Assembly: GCF_901709675.1 (NCBI RefSeq)
Contig: NC_051092.1
Span: 3,786,491-3,850,490, forward strand
Source of the DNA: Syngnathus acus
Taxonomy: Eukaryota; Chordata; Actinopteri; Syngnathiformes; Syngnathidae
Reading direction: 5' to 3'
DNA: 64,000 bases
In this document: positions 19,101 through 29,080 of the stretch, piece by piece
Layout: each line of letters opens with the position of its first letter
Numbering within the stretch: the stretch's first letter is position 1
The notes under the pieces: model-generated
Told to the model about the DNA's origin: nothing
Databases searched by the model: none
The model's input: the letters and a program-made list of their open reading frames with translations, nothing else
Translations under genes and position numbers: made by a program

Positions 19101-19950
19101 GAAAATTTCACAGTCTGCCGCTACTTCCCCGACTTCATTTGGACAGGCAACGTTCCCACTGACAGTTTTCTGCTGCCTCTGAGGCAGCAAAGGCATTTAC
19201 AATGAACAAAACTGACATGTTCCACTTAATTTGCTCTTAATTTGAAAAGAAAAATGACAGTGAGGCAGCAAGTGAGAGCATCTTGAAGCAAGTTCCGAGA
19301 TGTTGCCTGGGAGCCATTTCTATAAATTCCTAGCCTGCAATATCGATAATCCTTTTTCAGGATCATCCTCCTTTTTCCGCGGAAATGGGACGCATTTGTA
19401 AAGTGTCAACGCACCGGATCGAGTTCTTCGCGGGGGTGGTTGGAACTCCAATCCTTGGCTGCATTAAAAAGTACTGAGCCGTAACATTGCTGCAATGAAA
19501 TACTATCAAAAGCTAAATTAATAAAAAAAAATGAGGTCAGCTGTGCTCCCGGGCCACATTTTTTTTAAAGTTCCCGTTAAAGGCTTAAAATAGTTTCATC
19601 AGTTGACTGGCGTGACAGTGCAATTTCGAAATGTGCCCCGTTGAAAGGTGTCTTTGCAAGCAGGGTCGAATTCTTCGGGACCATCAAGTTGGGTCTGCGC
19701 CAGTAGACTTCTTTCCGCACCTCCGATGGGGAAAGGTGATTATGTTTTAGTTGGGATCTTTAGGAATGGTAGAAGCCTCTCACAGGTCTCATTCCCTAAA
19801 TTCCTGCTTCTGAGGTTTCTTGGAAAAGTTGAGGCCTGCGCTCACAAACATCCCTTCTGGAACTCAAAACGAATCAATATCAACAGCCGATTATACATTT
19901 ATGATCAACACAGACATAACCAGAAGGATGAGATGTTTTTTATTCCCCCC
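16111..19950. other. Intergenic, no gene seen
   Basis: AT-rich DNA with frequent stop codons on both strands, a poly-T run near 16,228-16,240 and an AT-rich low-complexity patch at 18,418-18,500. No protein motif or RNA gene was recognised. Confidence 0.5.
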
Positions 19951-19964
19951 CATACACCATAGGT

Positions 19965-20290
19965 GTCCAACTCAAGGCCCGGGGCCCAGATACGGCCCAC
20001 CACATCATTTTATGTGGCCCGCAAAGACAAATTGTGGATCGACTTCATGTGTCAATCATAAAATTGCAAATTGGTTTCACTTTAAAAAACGACAGATATT
20101 GCCAGCAATTTCTATGACCATTCATCTTTTTTTAAAATATTTGCAGTTTTTACTAGTCTCTGATTTCAATGCTAGTTATTCATCAGTTTGTTGTGTATCT
20201 TATACTGTATATAATATAAGGCGTTGACAGTCATAATGGACATCCGAAGGAAATTATGAGGACAATGCGGCCCCTGACAAAAATTTGTTT
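19965..20290. mobile_element. hAT-like interspersed repeat, second copy
   Basis: Starts with GTGTCCAACTCAAGGCCCGG and 'cagatacggcccaccacatcattttatgtggccc', closely similar to the copy at 11,945. It ends near ATGCGGCCCCTGACAAAAAT, a typical tail of this repeat type. Family assignment is from memory of repeat style. Confidence 0.45.
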
Positions 20291-20954
20291 GATATCCCCA
20301 CAGTGTACAGTTTTTCCATTGTCGATCCGAGTCGATGAATCCGTGACATCACTGAGACTTGTTCAACACGTCTGAACTCTACCAATTGTTGGAAAGTTTT
20401 TTTTTGGTAGCCTTCTTCCAATCCCCATGTCCTGTGGAAATGCTGCCACTGCCAGATGGTTATCAGCACATGCATCCCCGGCTGTTTGCTTTTGTTTGAT
20501 TTCACCGAGCAAGCGGTGACTAAGCCAGGATGAGGGCCGTCCATGCATGTGTGACTCGGCGGCTCTAATGCGAAACTGGTGTCACTGTGCTTCAGACGGC
20601 CTTTTTTCCACGCTTTGAAAACTGCTGCAAACGCAAGTCTGTGCCCAAGGCGGCAACTTATTGCGCTGCCTTTGAGTTGCAGATGTTTGCGCCTGCGGTG
20701 TTGCGACACTGTCACAACAAGTCATTGGAAAAGTCAGATATGAAATATGAACATGAGCTGTGGACGGATGGAAGCAAGCATGGGAAAGGCCCCGTTAACT
20801 AAGTGTGACTATGTATATTTGGGACTTTTGATGGCGGCGACCTGAAAGTAAGTTGAAGAAAGATACTTGATGGTCATTTGCAGAGGTAGGCATTCTGTCG
20901 AACTGGCAATTTTAAAATTTGTATAATTGTAAAATTGTTTAAAATTACCTCCCT

Positions 20955-21400
20955 TTACAAATTAGGGTTTCAAACAGGTTAGGGTTTCAAAGCAGGGTTT
21001 CAAACTAGATTTAAGGTTTCAATCTAGGTTTTGGGTTTCAAATGAAGTTTAAACTCGGGTTAGGGTTTTAAATTATGGTTAGGGTTTAAAACTAGGTGTT
21101 TAAAACTAGGGTCAGGGTTTCAAACTAGGGTTAGAGATTCAAACTAGGGTTTAAAACTAGGGTTGGGGTTTAAAACTAGGGTTAAGGTTTTAAAGTTGGA
21201 TTTCAATCTATGGTTAGGGTTTCAATGTAGGGTTTAAAACTTGGGTCAGTGTTTCAAAGTAGGGTTTTGAACTCAGGTTAGCATTTCAAAATCGGGTTTC
21301 AAACTTGGGTTAGAGTTTCATAGTTGGGTTTCAAAGTAGAGGTAGGGTTTAAAAGTAGGGTTTTAAACTAAGGTTAATGTTTCAAAGTAGGATTTTGAAC
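20955..21400. repeat. Telomere-like degenerate minisatellite
   Basis: About 440 bases of imperfect tandem repeats with a unit of roughly 19-24 bases of the type GGGTTTCAAACTAGGGTTAG. The pieces AGGGTTAGGGTTT resemble telomeric repeats. Units vary by substitutions and small indels. A short reverse-strand echo (CCCTAACCCTAG) appears at about 22,831-22,845. Confidence 0.8.
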
Positions 21401-22540
21401 CCTCCATTGTCATTGTTTTTAGTCATTTCAAAATGGTGCCAAGTGCACAAACATTTAGATGAATTTGTTTTTTTTTAGGGGGGGGGGGCTTGAAGGTCTT
21501 AACTGTACACCAGTGACATCATCAAACAGCAACTTCCTTGACTCACTGAACCTGGCATGCCACACCCTTGCCATCATACCTTCAGGTTCTGAGTCACGCA
21601 ACGGCAGCCGATGTCACTCAAAGAACGCACTTGGGTAAAAGTCTTACGGCGCTGACAAGGCAACAAAACGGCGCTGTCGAGTGCTTGTCCATCAGTTGAA
21701 CCCTACACTACTTTACTGTCTCCTGCACAATCAGCGCAGTGTGGAGTGATCCGCCCAACAGCCGCCAGCAACCCCTCCCGACTGCATTTTTGGGCATTGG
21801 AACCACTCAGCAGTGGATGATGCACACGAGGCCTTGCCAGGTGACGGCGAGAATGTCGAGGGCGGCTCTGTCATTGCGGATATAAGCTGTCACCGTGGAT
21901 GCTCTCGCTGCTTACATTAAGTGCTCTCGGTTTGCGCGGTCACGCTCGGATTGAGACAAACGACCCTTTTCGCGAGGGCGCTGAAAAAAAGCAATTGAGA
22001 TGGACAATGTAGCAGATTAGATGACTATAAAGATAACAGATGCAAGAGTATTGTTCATTGTCAGCATTTTTATATGCAATGGAGGTCATTCCAAAAGACA
22101 AAAAATATGTGAGGTCTGTGTTATTTTTAAATAAATCCAAATATAAAAGTGTACTCTTATATTTAGCCAAGGTTCTTTTACTTTCAAAGAGTCTTTGTGT
22201 AGCCTCGCAACTCCAAGGACTTTACTTTCTTGTGCTCTCTTTTGGTTTAGCGAATGAAATCATCACCGGAGACATCTGGTGCCAAGGAACATAGCGTGGG
22301 TGCCAGCTCGTTGCATCAAATCGCGGTAGCGACAAACCCAAACAGACTCCGCAGCTCCTTCCGTCTCTGTTTATGTTTTATGGGCCGCAACTCTTTTTGT
22401 TTTGGCTCCTTGGTTCCGGCTACACTTATACACTATATACGTGCAAGAAGATGAATGATGTGTCTGTCCCTCAAGCCAGGTGCAATGTAAACAACCACAG
22501 AACTCATTTTTGTATCATTGAAAAGATGGGGGAAAAAAAA
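21400..22540. other. Spacer inside the repeat island, no gene seen
   Basis: Non-coding sequence between the telomere-like minisatellite and the first tRNA-like sequence. It includes a short G run at 21,479-21,488. No open frame with a recognisable domain. Confidence 0.4.
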
Positions 22541-22543
22541 CAC

Positions 22544-22614
22544 CTGAGATGGGATTGAACCAGGGTCACACTGGAGCAAATCAGATGCTACCCATTGTGC
22601 CACCAAAGACTCAC
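22544..22614 (-). pseudogene. tRNA-like sequence, decayed
   Basis: On the minus strand an A-box-like TGGCACAATGGG is followed about 40 bases later by a B-box-like GGTTCAATCCC, in tRNA order and spacing. The T stem and acceptor stem do not pair well, so this is read as a tRNA pseudogene or a tRNA-derived repeat head rather than a working tRNA. Confidence 0.4.
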
Positions 22615-22737
22615 TTGAAGGTCTTTAGTAGATTTAATATATTGAATGCCAGCTGTGGAAAAGAGATTTTTATTGAAAAGAAATACCTTGGAATGGACAC
22701 TGAATTGTATTTAGTCATACTGGTTTAGTTCACAGAG

Positions 22738-22803
22738 ATTGGTAGGTTTTGAACTATGACCCTCTGAACAGAGGCTCTTACCAAGTGAGCTAATCGCTAA
22801 ACA
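22738..22803 (-). pseudogene. tRNA-like sequence, decayed (second)
   Basis: On the minus strand TTAGCTCACTTGG resembles an A box and AGTTCAAAACC a degraded B box, with a possible anticodon stem CCTC/GAGG between them. The acceptor stem is not convincing. Confidence 0.4.
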
Positions 22804-22825
22804 CAGATGTCTCTTAATTTTTAGT

Positions 22826-22880
22826 TTGGAAACCCTAACCCTAGTTTTTAACCTTTAAACATTGACCCTAGTTTGAAAAG
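22826..22880. repeat. Reverse-oriented telomere-like remnant
   Basis: Contains AACCCTAACCCTAGTTTTTA and GACCCTAGTTTGAAA, the reverse complement of the minisatellite at 20,955-21,400. It brackets a 1.4 kb segment between inverted telomere-like sequences. Confidence 0.5.
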
Positions 22881-23502
22881 ATTCCTAAATGTCCAACTGA
22901 ATGGAATCTCTTCTTCCTCTGGACAGAGGAAATTTTTTTTCCACAACCCTGCCATCTAAGTGACAAACCGAAGCTGTGTTGAAAAACACCACCTTCTTGT
23001 CGGAGATAATCACGGCCACAACACGGGACGGTGACGAGCAGACGTCGCCTTCCAATGAGACAAGTGATGATGAGCGTGATAAAGTGGTGTCATGAGAGAA
23101 GTGAGTCATTTCCCCATTCTGTCACATTCGCTGGCATCTGACCGAGTGGGAAAGGAGAAACATTTCGCCTCTGGCGTGGGAGGGAGTGGAGAGGATTTAC
23201 ACCAGCAAAACCGCAGCTGCAATAACCCTGAGATGGTCCAAAACATCAAAACAGTCTGCGCTATTCACAAGTGACTGATCTTCATCCCTAAAAAGAAGTG
23301 ACTCTTTGTAATGAATCATAACAATCCCAATGTTCTGGAGTGAAATAAAGACTGGAGTGTTTTGTTTTATGGAGGAGGGATGGGAAGGGGAAGGGGAGGG
23401 GCTTCAGCTCCCGAACTGGTGATGGTGAATTCTTCAGTCCACCAGCTGTGTCCACACCCTGCGCCTGTTGTGTGAAGTAAAGTTGGCTTTGTCCTCCGCT
23501 AT

Positions 23503-23690
23503 AGTGATGTGCATTCCAGTTCTGTTAAGTGAACTGAATCATTAGAATTAGTTCACTCAGAAGATTCGTTCAAACGAATCGTTCAACGAATCGCCACACC
23601 CGCCCTCACCCCCACTTTCTGATTGGCTGTTTGATCTGTGACGTCACTCAGACACTCTATTAGGTACACCGCCATTTTCAGTTGAGTGAC
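23503..23690. mobile_element. Interspersed repeat end with CCAAT and CRE motifs (copy 1)
   Basis: Starts AGTGATGTGCATTCCAGTTC, continues with GTTCAAACGAATCGTTCAAC, then a module holding GATTGGCTG and TGACGTCA and ending in ATTAGGTACACCGCCATTTT. The same units recur at 26,655 and in part at 29,081 and 29,237, so it is a repeated non-autonomous element. Its class was not determined; the style is hAT-like. Confidence 0.55.
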
Positions 23691-24084
23691 AGACAGCGTT
23701 GCTGCTATGCTAGCCGACACGCGTTATGCCGTTGATGTTTTAATTTTGTATTTGTTTGATTGTAGTTGATGGTGTTATGCCGAATGCGTTTGTGTCATTC
23801 ATCTGTGAGGTATACTGGATGTAGTGCTATAAGGTACACATCCACCATCAGAGGACGCTGGTGTTGCATGTCAAGTTGCTCCCATGTTATCTTGCTCCCC
23901 GTCTCGAGTTACGACTGTTATTGTAAGGTGAGTTGCGCAGTTTTGTGTTTTGCGACTGCAGATTCGTCACAGCGACTTGGAACTTCCCTGATTCCAAAAC
24001 TGTTCAAATTCTCAATAAAAACGATGAACGAAACGTCTCGTTTCCATGTCCAAAAAATAGTAAACACAAAAAAAAATAGAAAAG

Positions 24085-24172
24085 TCATTAACGGGATTTG
24101 AACCCGTGACGCAAAGACCTAAGAATACTTTAATTGGCGGAGCCTTAACCGCTGTGCTATCGTGGCACACAG
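24085..24172 (-). pseudogene. Class II tRNA-like sequence (Leu/Ser-type), probably decayed
   Basis: On the minus strand the T arm is perfect (ACGGG, loop TTCAAAT, CCCGT). The A box TAGCACAGCGG and the segment GGTTAAGGC are like tRNA-Leu/Ser, and the extra length fits a long variable arm. The 5' strand of the acceptor stem does not pair with the 3' TAATGAC. The anticodon cannot be placed. Confidence 0.5.
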
Positions 24173-24898
24173 CAATTACAATAGATAATGTTGAATATAG
24201 CCAACAACACTAAATTACCCGGCGAGGGTACACGTTGATCTGACCCGCCCATGTTAATTTAGGGGGGCTAATATTACCACTGCCTGATGGGAGATCAGCA
24301 TCAGCTGTCATGCGATATTTGGACGCTTTAAGGTAAGCAAGATCTAACACAATAGAGTGCGAATGTAGTTTTTTTTTTAACACACATATAAGTGCTTATA
24401 AAAAGAAAGAAAAAGTGGCTCCAGACCATTTTAGCCAATTTGGTTGTCACTTTCAATCTCAAACTATTTATAGTATTCAGGAATAAATAATGACCTCAAA
24501 TGTAATGTGCATGTTAACAAAAAGGTCAAAACTGCATAAAAGATATACATTTACAACGTCGCCCTACAGCGTCATTACCGACATTTAATGCTGCAGACAT
24601 TAAAGATGAGAATGAAACATAACGACGACCATACTATAGCGCACATGCAGACGTGAGGAGCGTAGAATTCAAATAACCTCTCGATTTTATTCCATCAGTA
24701 CGGTGAAGAATTGAACTGCAAACGCATCCAAAATGAAAAACCATGTCACGAGTGGAGCAGAGTTAATGCTGATGACTTTGAGTTCATCAAGTCTCTGGTC
24801 TATTCGCTTGACTTGAGTTCATCAAGTCTCTGGTCTATTCGCTTGAGCTGCTCCGTTAAACTATATATGGTAAGTTCCTACCAAGCTACAGGAGCGTG

Positions 24899-24970
24899 GG
24901 TTCCATAGTGTAGTGGTTAGTGCTCTAGACTCTCGCCCCAGCGACCCGAGTTCGAATCTCGGTGGGACCT
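24899..24970 (+). tRNA. tRNA-like gene, anticodon CTC (Glu-type), left arm of palindrome
   Basis: 72 bases. The 7-bp acceptor stem is complete (GGTTCCA with TGGGACC, one G-T pair) with discriminator T. The A box is TAGTGTAGTGG, and the T arm is perfect (CCGAG, TTCGAAT, CTCGG). The 7-base anticodon loop CTCTCGC would give anticodon CTC (glutamate). The anticodon stem has two A-C mismatches (CTAGA with CCCAG) and the D stem is mostly wobble pairs, so it may be a pseudogene or the tRNA-related part of a repeat. No CCA is encoded. Confidence 0.6.
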
Positions 24971-24999
24971 CAAAAATATTTTATCATGGAAAGATTTGC

Positions 25000-25590
25000 A
25001 ACACAGGATTAGTGTTAGGGTTAGAGCTAGGGTTAAGGCTAGGGTTAGGTTTTGAGCTACGATTAGAGCTAGGGTTAGGGTTAGGTTTAAGGTTAGAGCT
25101 AGAGTTAGGGTTAGAGCTAGGGTTTGAGCAAGGGTTAGGTTAGAGCTAGGGTTAAGGTTTGAGCTAGGGTTAGCGTTAGAGCTAGGGTTCGAGTTAGAGC
25201 TAGGGTTAGGGTTAGAGCTAGGGTTAGGGTTTGAGCTAGGGTTAGGGTTTGAGCTAGGGTTAGAGCTAGGGTTAGGGTAAGGTTAGAGCTAGGGTTAGAG
25301 CTAGGGTTAGAGCTAGGGTTAGGGTTAGAGCTAGGGTTAGGGTTTGAGCTAGGGTTAGAGCTAGGGTTAGGGTTAGAGCTAGGGTTAGGGTTAGAGCTAG
25401 CGTTAGAGCTAGGGTTAGGGCTAGGGTTTGAGCTAGGGTTAGGGTTTGAGGTAGGATTAGGGTTAGAGCTAGGGTTAGGGTTAGGGTAAGGTTAGAGCTA
25501 GGGTTAGGGTTAGAGCTAGGGTTAGAGTTAGGGTTAGAGCTAGGGTTAGGGTTTGAGCTAGGGTTAGAGCTAGGGTTAGGGCTAGGGTTA
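25000..25590 (+). repeat. TTAGGG-type degenerate telomeric repeats
   Basis: Tandem blocks of GGGTTAG mixed with a GGGTTAGAGCTA variant (12 bases) run for about 590 bases with the G-rich strand 5' to 3' toward the palindrome centre. The vertebrate telomere unit TTAGGG occurs many times, usually once or twice before an AGAGCTA interruption. Confidence 0.9.
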
Positions 25591-25950
25591 CCTAACCCTA
25601 ACCCTAACCCTAACCCTAACCCTAGCTCTAACTCGAACCCTAGCTCTAACGCTAACCCTAGCTCAAACCTTAACCCTAGTTCTAACCTAACCCTAGCTCA
25701 AACCCTAGCTCTAACCCTAACTCTAGCTCTAACCTTAAACCTAACCCTAGCTCTAACCCTAGCTCTAACTCGAACCCTAGCTCTAACGCTAACCCTAGCT
25801 CAAACCTTAACCGTAGTTCTAACCTAACCCTAGCTCAAACCCTAACTCTAGCTCTAACCTTAAACCTAACCCTAGCTCTAACCCTAACCCTAGCTCTAAT
25901 CGTAGCTCAAAACCTAACCCTAGCCTTAACCCTAGCTCTAACCCTAACAC
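25591..25950 (-). repeat. CCCTAA-type telomeric repeats (opposite orientation)
   Basis: Begins directly after 25,590 with five near-perfect CCCTAA units (25,591-25,623), then CCCTAGCTCTAA variants like those of the left tract in reverse complement. This makes a spacer-free 5'-(TTAGGG)n-(CCCTAA)m-3' arrangement. Confidence 0.9.
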
Positions 25951-25991
25951 TAATCCTGTGTTGCAAATCTTTCCATGATAAAATATTTTTG

Positions 25992-26063
25992 AGGTCCCAC
26001 CGAGATTCGAACTCGGGTCGCTGGGGCGAGAGTCTAGAGCACTAACCACTACACTATGGAACC
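25992..26063 (-). tRNA. tRNA-like gene, anticodon CTC (Glu-type), right arm of palindrome
   Basis: Exact reverse complement of the left-arm sequence at 24,899-24,970, with the same stems, loops and the same two anticodon-stem mismatches. The mismatches therefore predate the arm duplication or were homogenised between the arms. Confidence 0.6.
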
Positions 26064-26654
26064 CACGCTCCTGTAGCTTGGTAGGAACTTACCATATATA
26101 GTTTAACGGAGCAGCTCAAGCGAATAGACCAGAGACTTGATGAACTCAAGTCAAGCGAATAGACCAGAGACTTGATGAACTCAAAGTCATCAGCATTAAC
26201 TCTGCTCCACTCGTGACATGGTTTTTCATTTTGGATGCGTTTGCAGTTCAATTCTTCACCATACTGATGGAATAAAATCGAGAGGTTATTTGAATTCTAC
26301 GCTCCTCACGGCGCTATAGTATGGTCGTCGTTATGTTTCATTCTCATCTTTAATGTCTGCAGTCGCAAAGCATTAAATGTCGTTAATGACGCTGTAGGGC
26401 GACGTTGTCAATGTATATCTTTTATGTAGTTTTGATCTTTTTGTTAACATGCACATTACATTTGAGGTCATTATTTATTCCTGAATACTATAAATAGTTT
26501 GAGATTGAAAGTGACAATCAAATTAGCTAAAATGGTCTGGCGCACTTTTTTTTCTTTTTATAAGCACTTATTTGTGTGTTAAAAAAAAACAACTCCATGT
26601 GCACTCTTCTCTGTTAGAACTTGCTTACCTTAAGCATCCAAACATCGCATGATA

Positions 26655-26960
26655 GTGATGTGCATTCCAGTTCTTGTAAGTGAACTGAATCTTTAGAATC
26701 AGTTCACTCAAAAGATTCGTTCAAACGAAACGAATCGTTCAACAAATCGTTCGCCCCCTCCCCCCCCACACACACTGATCTTTTTTTTTCTTTCTTTTTT
26801 TTTATAAATCAAATAATCCAAAATCATGTTCAAAGCTTCAAAAGTGCCACACCCGCCCTCACCCCCCACTTTCTGATTGGCTGTTTGCTCTGTGACGTCA
26901 TTCGGACACTTATTAGGTACACCGCCATTTTCAGGAGTACCGAATCACAGGCCACTTCAT
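26655..26960. mobile_element. Interspersed repeat end with CCAAT and CRE motifs (copy 2)
   Basis: Abuts the right end of the palindrome. It starts with the same GTGATGTGCATTCCAGTTC as copy 1 and carries the same GTTCAAACGAA stretch, then a C- and T-rich insertion (26,757-26,805), then GATTGGCTG, TGACGTCA and ATTAGGTACACCGCCATTTT. Confidence 0.55.
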
Positions 26961-27225
26961 TAGGGAAATATCATGCTCAAAGTTCACGGGCGTCAAGCTC
27001 TAGTCCGTGGGGCCGCATTCCAACATGTTTCCCAAGATTCCCTCGTTAAGTGCACCTGCGTGAAAAGTTTTAGCTCCTGCGGAACGTGAAAGTGACCAAA
27101 AACTTTTCACGCAGGTGCGCTTAACGAGGGTCACTTGGAAAACATATTGGAACGGGCCCCGAGGACTAGAGTTTGACACCTGTGGCCTTTGACCATGATA
27201 TTTCCCTAATAAAGTGGCCTGTTAT
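26960..27225. mobile_element. Foldback element that seeds the 235-bp satellite
   Basis: A long imperfect inverted repeat. The left arm from about 26,960 (CCACTTCATTAGGGAAATAT, then GTCAAGCTCTAGTCCGTGGG) is mirrored by the right arm ending at about 27,215 (GAGGACTAGAGTTTGACACC, then ATATTTCCCTAATAAAGTGG). The centre is the hairpin near 27,048-27,130. The satellite monomer matches the right arm plus the inner part of the left arm. Confidence 0.65.
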
Positions 27226-29060
27226 TAGGTACACTTGAAAATGGCGGTGTACCTAATGGAGTGTCCGTGTGATTCCCTCGTTAAGTGCACCTGCGTGAAA
27301 AGTTTTAGCTCCTGCGGAACGTGAAAGTGGCTAAAACTTTTCACGCAGGTGCACTTAACGAGGGTCACTTGGAAAACATATTGGAACGCGGCCCCGAGGA
27401 CTAGAGCTTGACACCTGTGGCCTTTGACCATGCTATTTCCCTAATAAAGTGGCCTGTTATTAGGTACACTTGAAAATGGCGGTGTACCTAATGGAGTGTC
27501 CGCGTGATTCCCTCGTTAAGTGCACCTGCGTGAAAAGTTTTAGCTCCTGCAGAACGTGAAAGTGGCTAAAACTTTTCACGCAGGTGCACTTAACGAGGGT
27601 CACTTGGAAAACATATTGGAACGCGGCCCCGAGGGCTAGAGCTTGACACCTGTGGCCTTTGACCATGCTATTTCCCTAATAAAGTGGCCTGTTATTAGGT
27701 ACACTTGAAAATGGCGGTGTACCTAATGGAGTGTCCGCGTGATTCCCTCGTTAAGTGCACCTGCGTGAAAAGTTTTAGCTCCTGCGGAACGTGAAAGTGG
27801 CTAAAACTTTTCACGCAGGTGCACTTAACGAGGGTCACTTGGAAAACATATTGGAACGCGGCCCCGAGGACTAGAGCTTGACACCTGTGGCCTTTGACCA
27901 TGCTATTTCCCTAATAAAGTGGCCTGTTATTAGGTCCACTTGAAAATGGCGGTGTACCTAATGGAGTGTCCGTGTGATTCCCTCGTTAAGTGCACCTGCG
28001 TGAAAAGTTTTAGCTCCTGCGGAACGTGAAAGTGGCTAAAACTTTTCACGCAGGTGCACTTAACGAGGGTCACTTGGAAAACATATTGGAACGCGGCCCC
28101 GAGGACTAGAGCTTGACACCTGTGGCCTTTGACCATGATATTTCCCTAATAAAGTGGCCTGTTATTAGGTACACTTGAAAATGGCGGTGTACCTAATGGA
28201 GTGTCCGCGTGATTCCCTCGTTAAGTGCACCTGCGTGAAAAGTTTTAGCTCCTGCGGAACGTGAAAGTGGCTAAAACTTTTCACGCAGGTGCACTTAACG
28301 AGGGTCACTTGGAAAACATATTGGAACGCGGCCCCGAGGACTAGAGCTTGACACCTGTGGCCTTTGACTATGCTATTTCCCTAATAAAGTGGCCTGTTAT
28401 TAGGTCCACTTGAAAATGGCGGTGTACCTAATGGAGTGTCCGTGTGATTCCCTCGTTAAGTGCACCTGCGTGAAAAGTTTTAGCTCCTGCGGAACGTGAA
28501 AGTGGCTAAAACTTTTCACGCAGGTGCACTTAACGAGGGTCACTTGGAAAACATATTGGAACGCGGCCCCGAGGACTAGAGCTTGACACCTGTGGCCTTT
28601 GACCATGATATTTCCCTAATAAAGTGGCCTGTTATTAGGTACACTTGAAAATGGCGGTGTACCTAATGGAGTGTCCGTGTGATTCCCTCGTTAAGTGCAC
28701 CTGCGTGAAAAGTTTTAGCTCCTGCGGAACGTGAAAGTGGCTAAAACTTTTCACGCAGGTGCACTTAACGAGGGTCACTTGGAAAACATATTGGAACGCG
28801 GCCCCGAGGACTAGAGCTTGACACCTGTGGCCTTTGACCATGCTATTTCCCTAATAAAGTGGCCTGTTATTAGGTACACTTGAAAATGGCGGTGTACCTA
28901 ATGGAGTGTCCGTGTGATTCCCTCGTTAAGTGCACCTGCGTGAAAAGTTTTAGCTCCTGCGGAACGTGAAAGTGGCTAAAACTTTTCACGCAGGTGCGCT
29001 TAACGAGGGTAACTTGGAAAACATATTGGAACGCGGCCCCTCGAGGACTGGAGGTCGGCA
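27225..29060. repeat. 235-bp tandem satellite, about eight units, each with a 35-bp perfect hairpin
   Basis: Units start at about 27,225, 27,460, 27,695, 27,930, 28,165, 28,400, 28,635 and 28,870 (period exactly 235). In the first unit the hairpin arms are 27,275-27,309 and 27,330-27,364: 35 bases, fully complementary, with a 20-base loop. A smaller 9-bp palindrome (TAGGTACAC/GTGTACCTA) marks each unit start. Units are nearly identical. Shared variants (GGTCCACTT at 27,930 and 28,400; GGTACACTT at 28,165 and 28,635) show a 470-bp dimer. Because 235 is not a multiple of 3, the recurring 68-codon frames on the minus strand are by-products of identity, not a gene. Confidence 0.93.
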
Positions 29061-29080
29061 CCCCTGGTTTAAGTGAAAAG

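Larger units (their letters stand above)
24309..26654. repeat. Large inverted repeat (palindrome) centred on a head-to-head telomere-like junction
   Basis: The left arm (24,309 to about 25,590) and right arm (about 25,591-26,654) are inverted copies. The outer ends match (ATGCGATATTTGGACGCTTT against its complement at 26,630-26,653). The inner 330 bases next to the telomere-like tract are almost identical, including a tandem 34-base duplication and a tRNA-like gene. The outer parts differ by small indels, for example about 9 bases near 24,645 against 26,308. The arms differ in length because the left telomere-like tract is longer (about 580 against 360 bases). There is no spacer between the arms. 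Confidence 0.9.

Noticed and set aside
20955-21400. A CRISPR-like array
   Set aside because: Units are degenerate tandem repeats without unique spacers, in a vertebrate genome.
24913-26049. Open frames rich in Leu-Gly-Leu-Glu repeats at 24,913-25,143 (+) and 25,819-26,049 (-)
   Set aside because: They are translations of the tRNA-like sequence followed by telomere-like repeats, mirrored in both arms.
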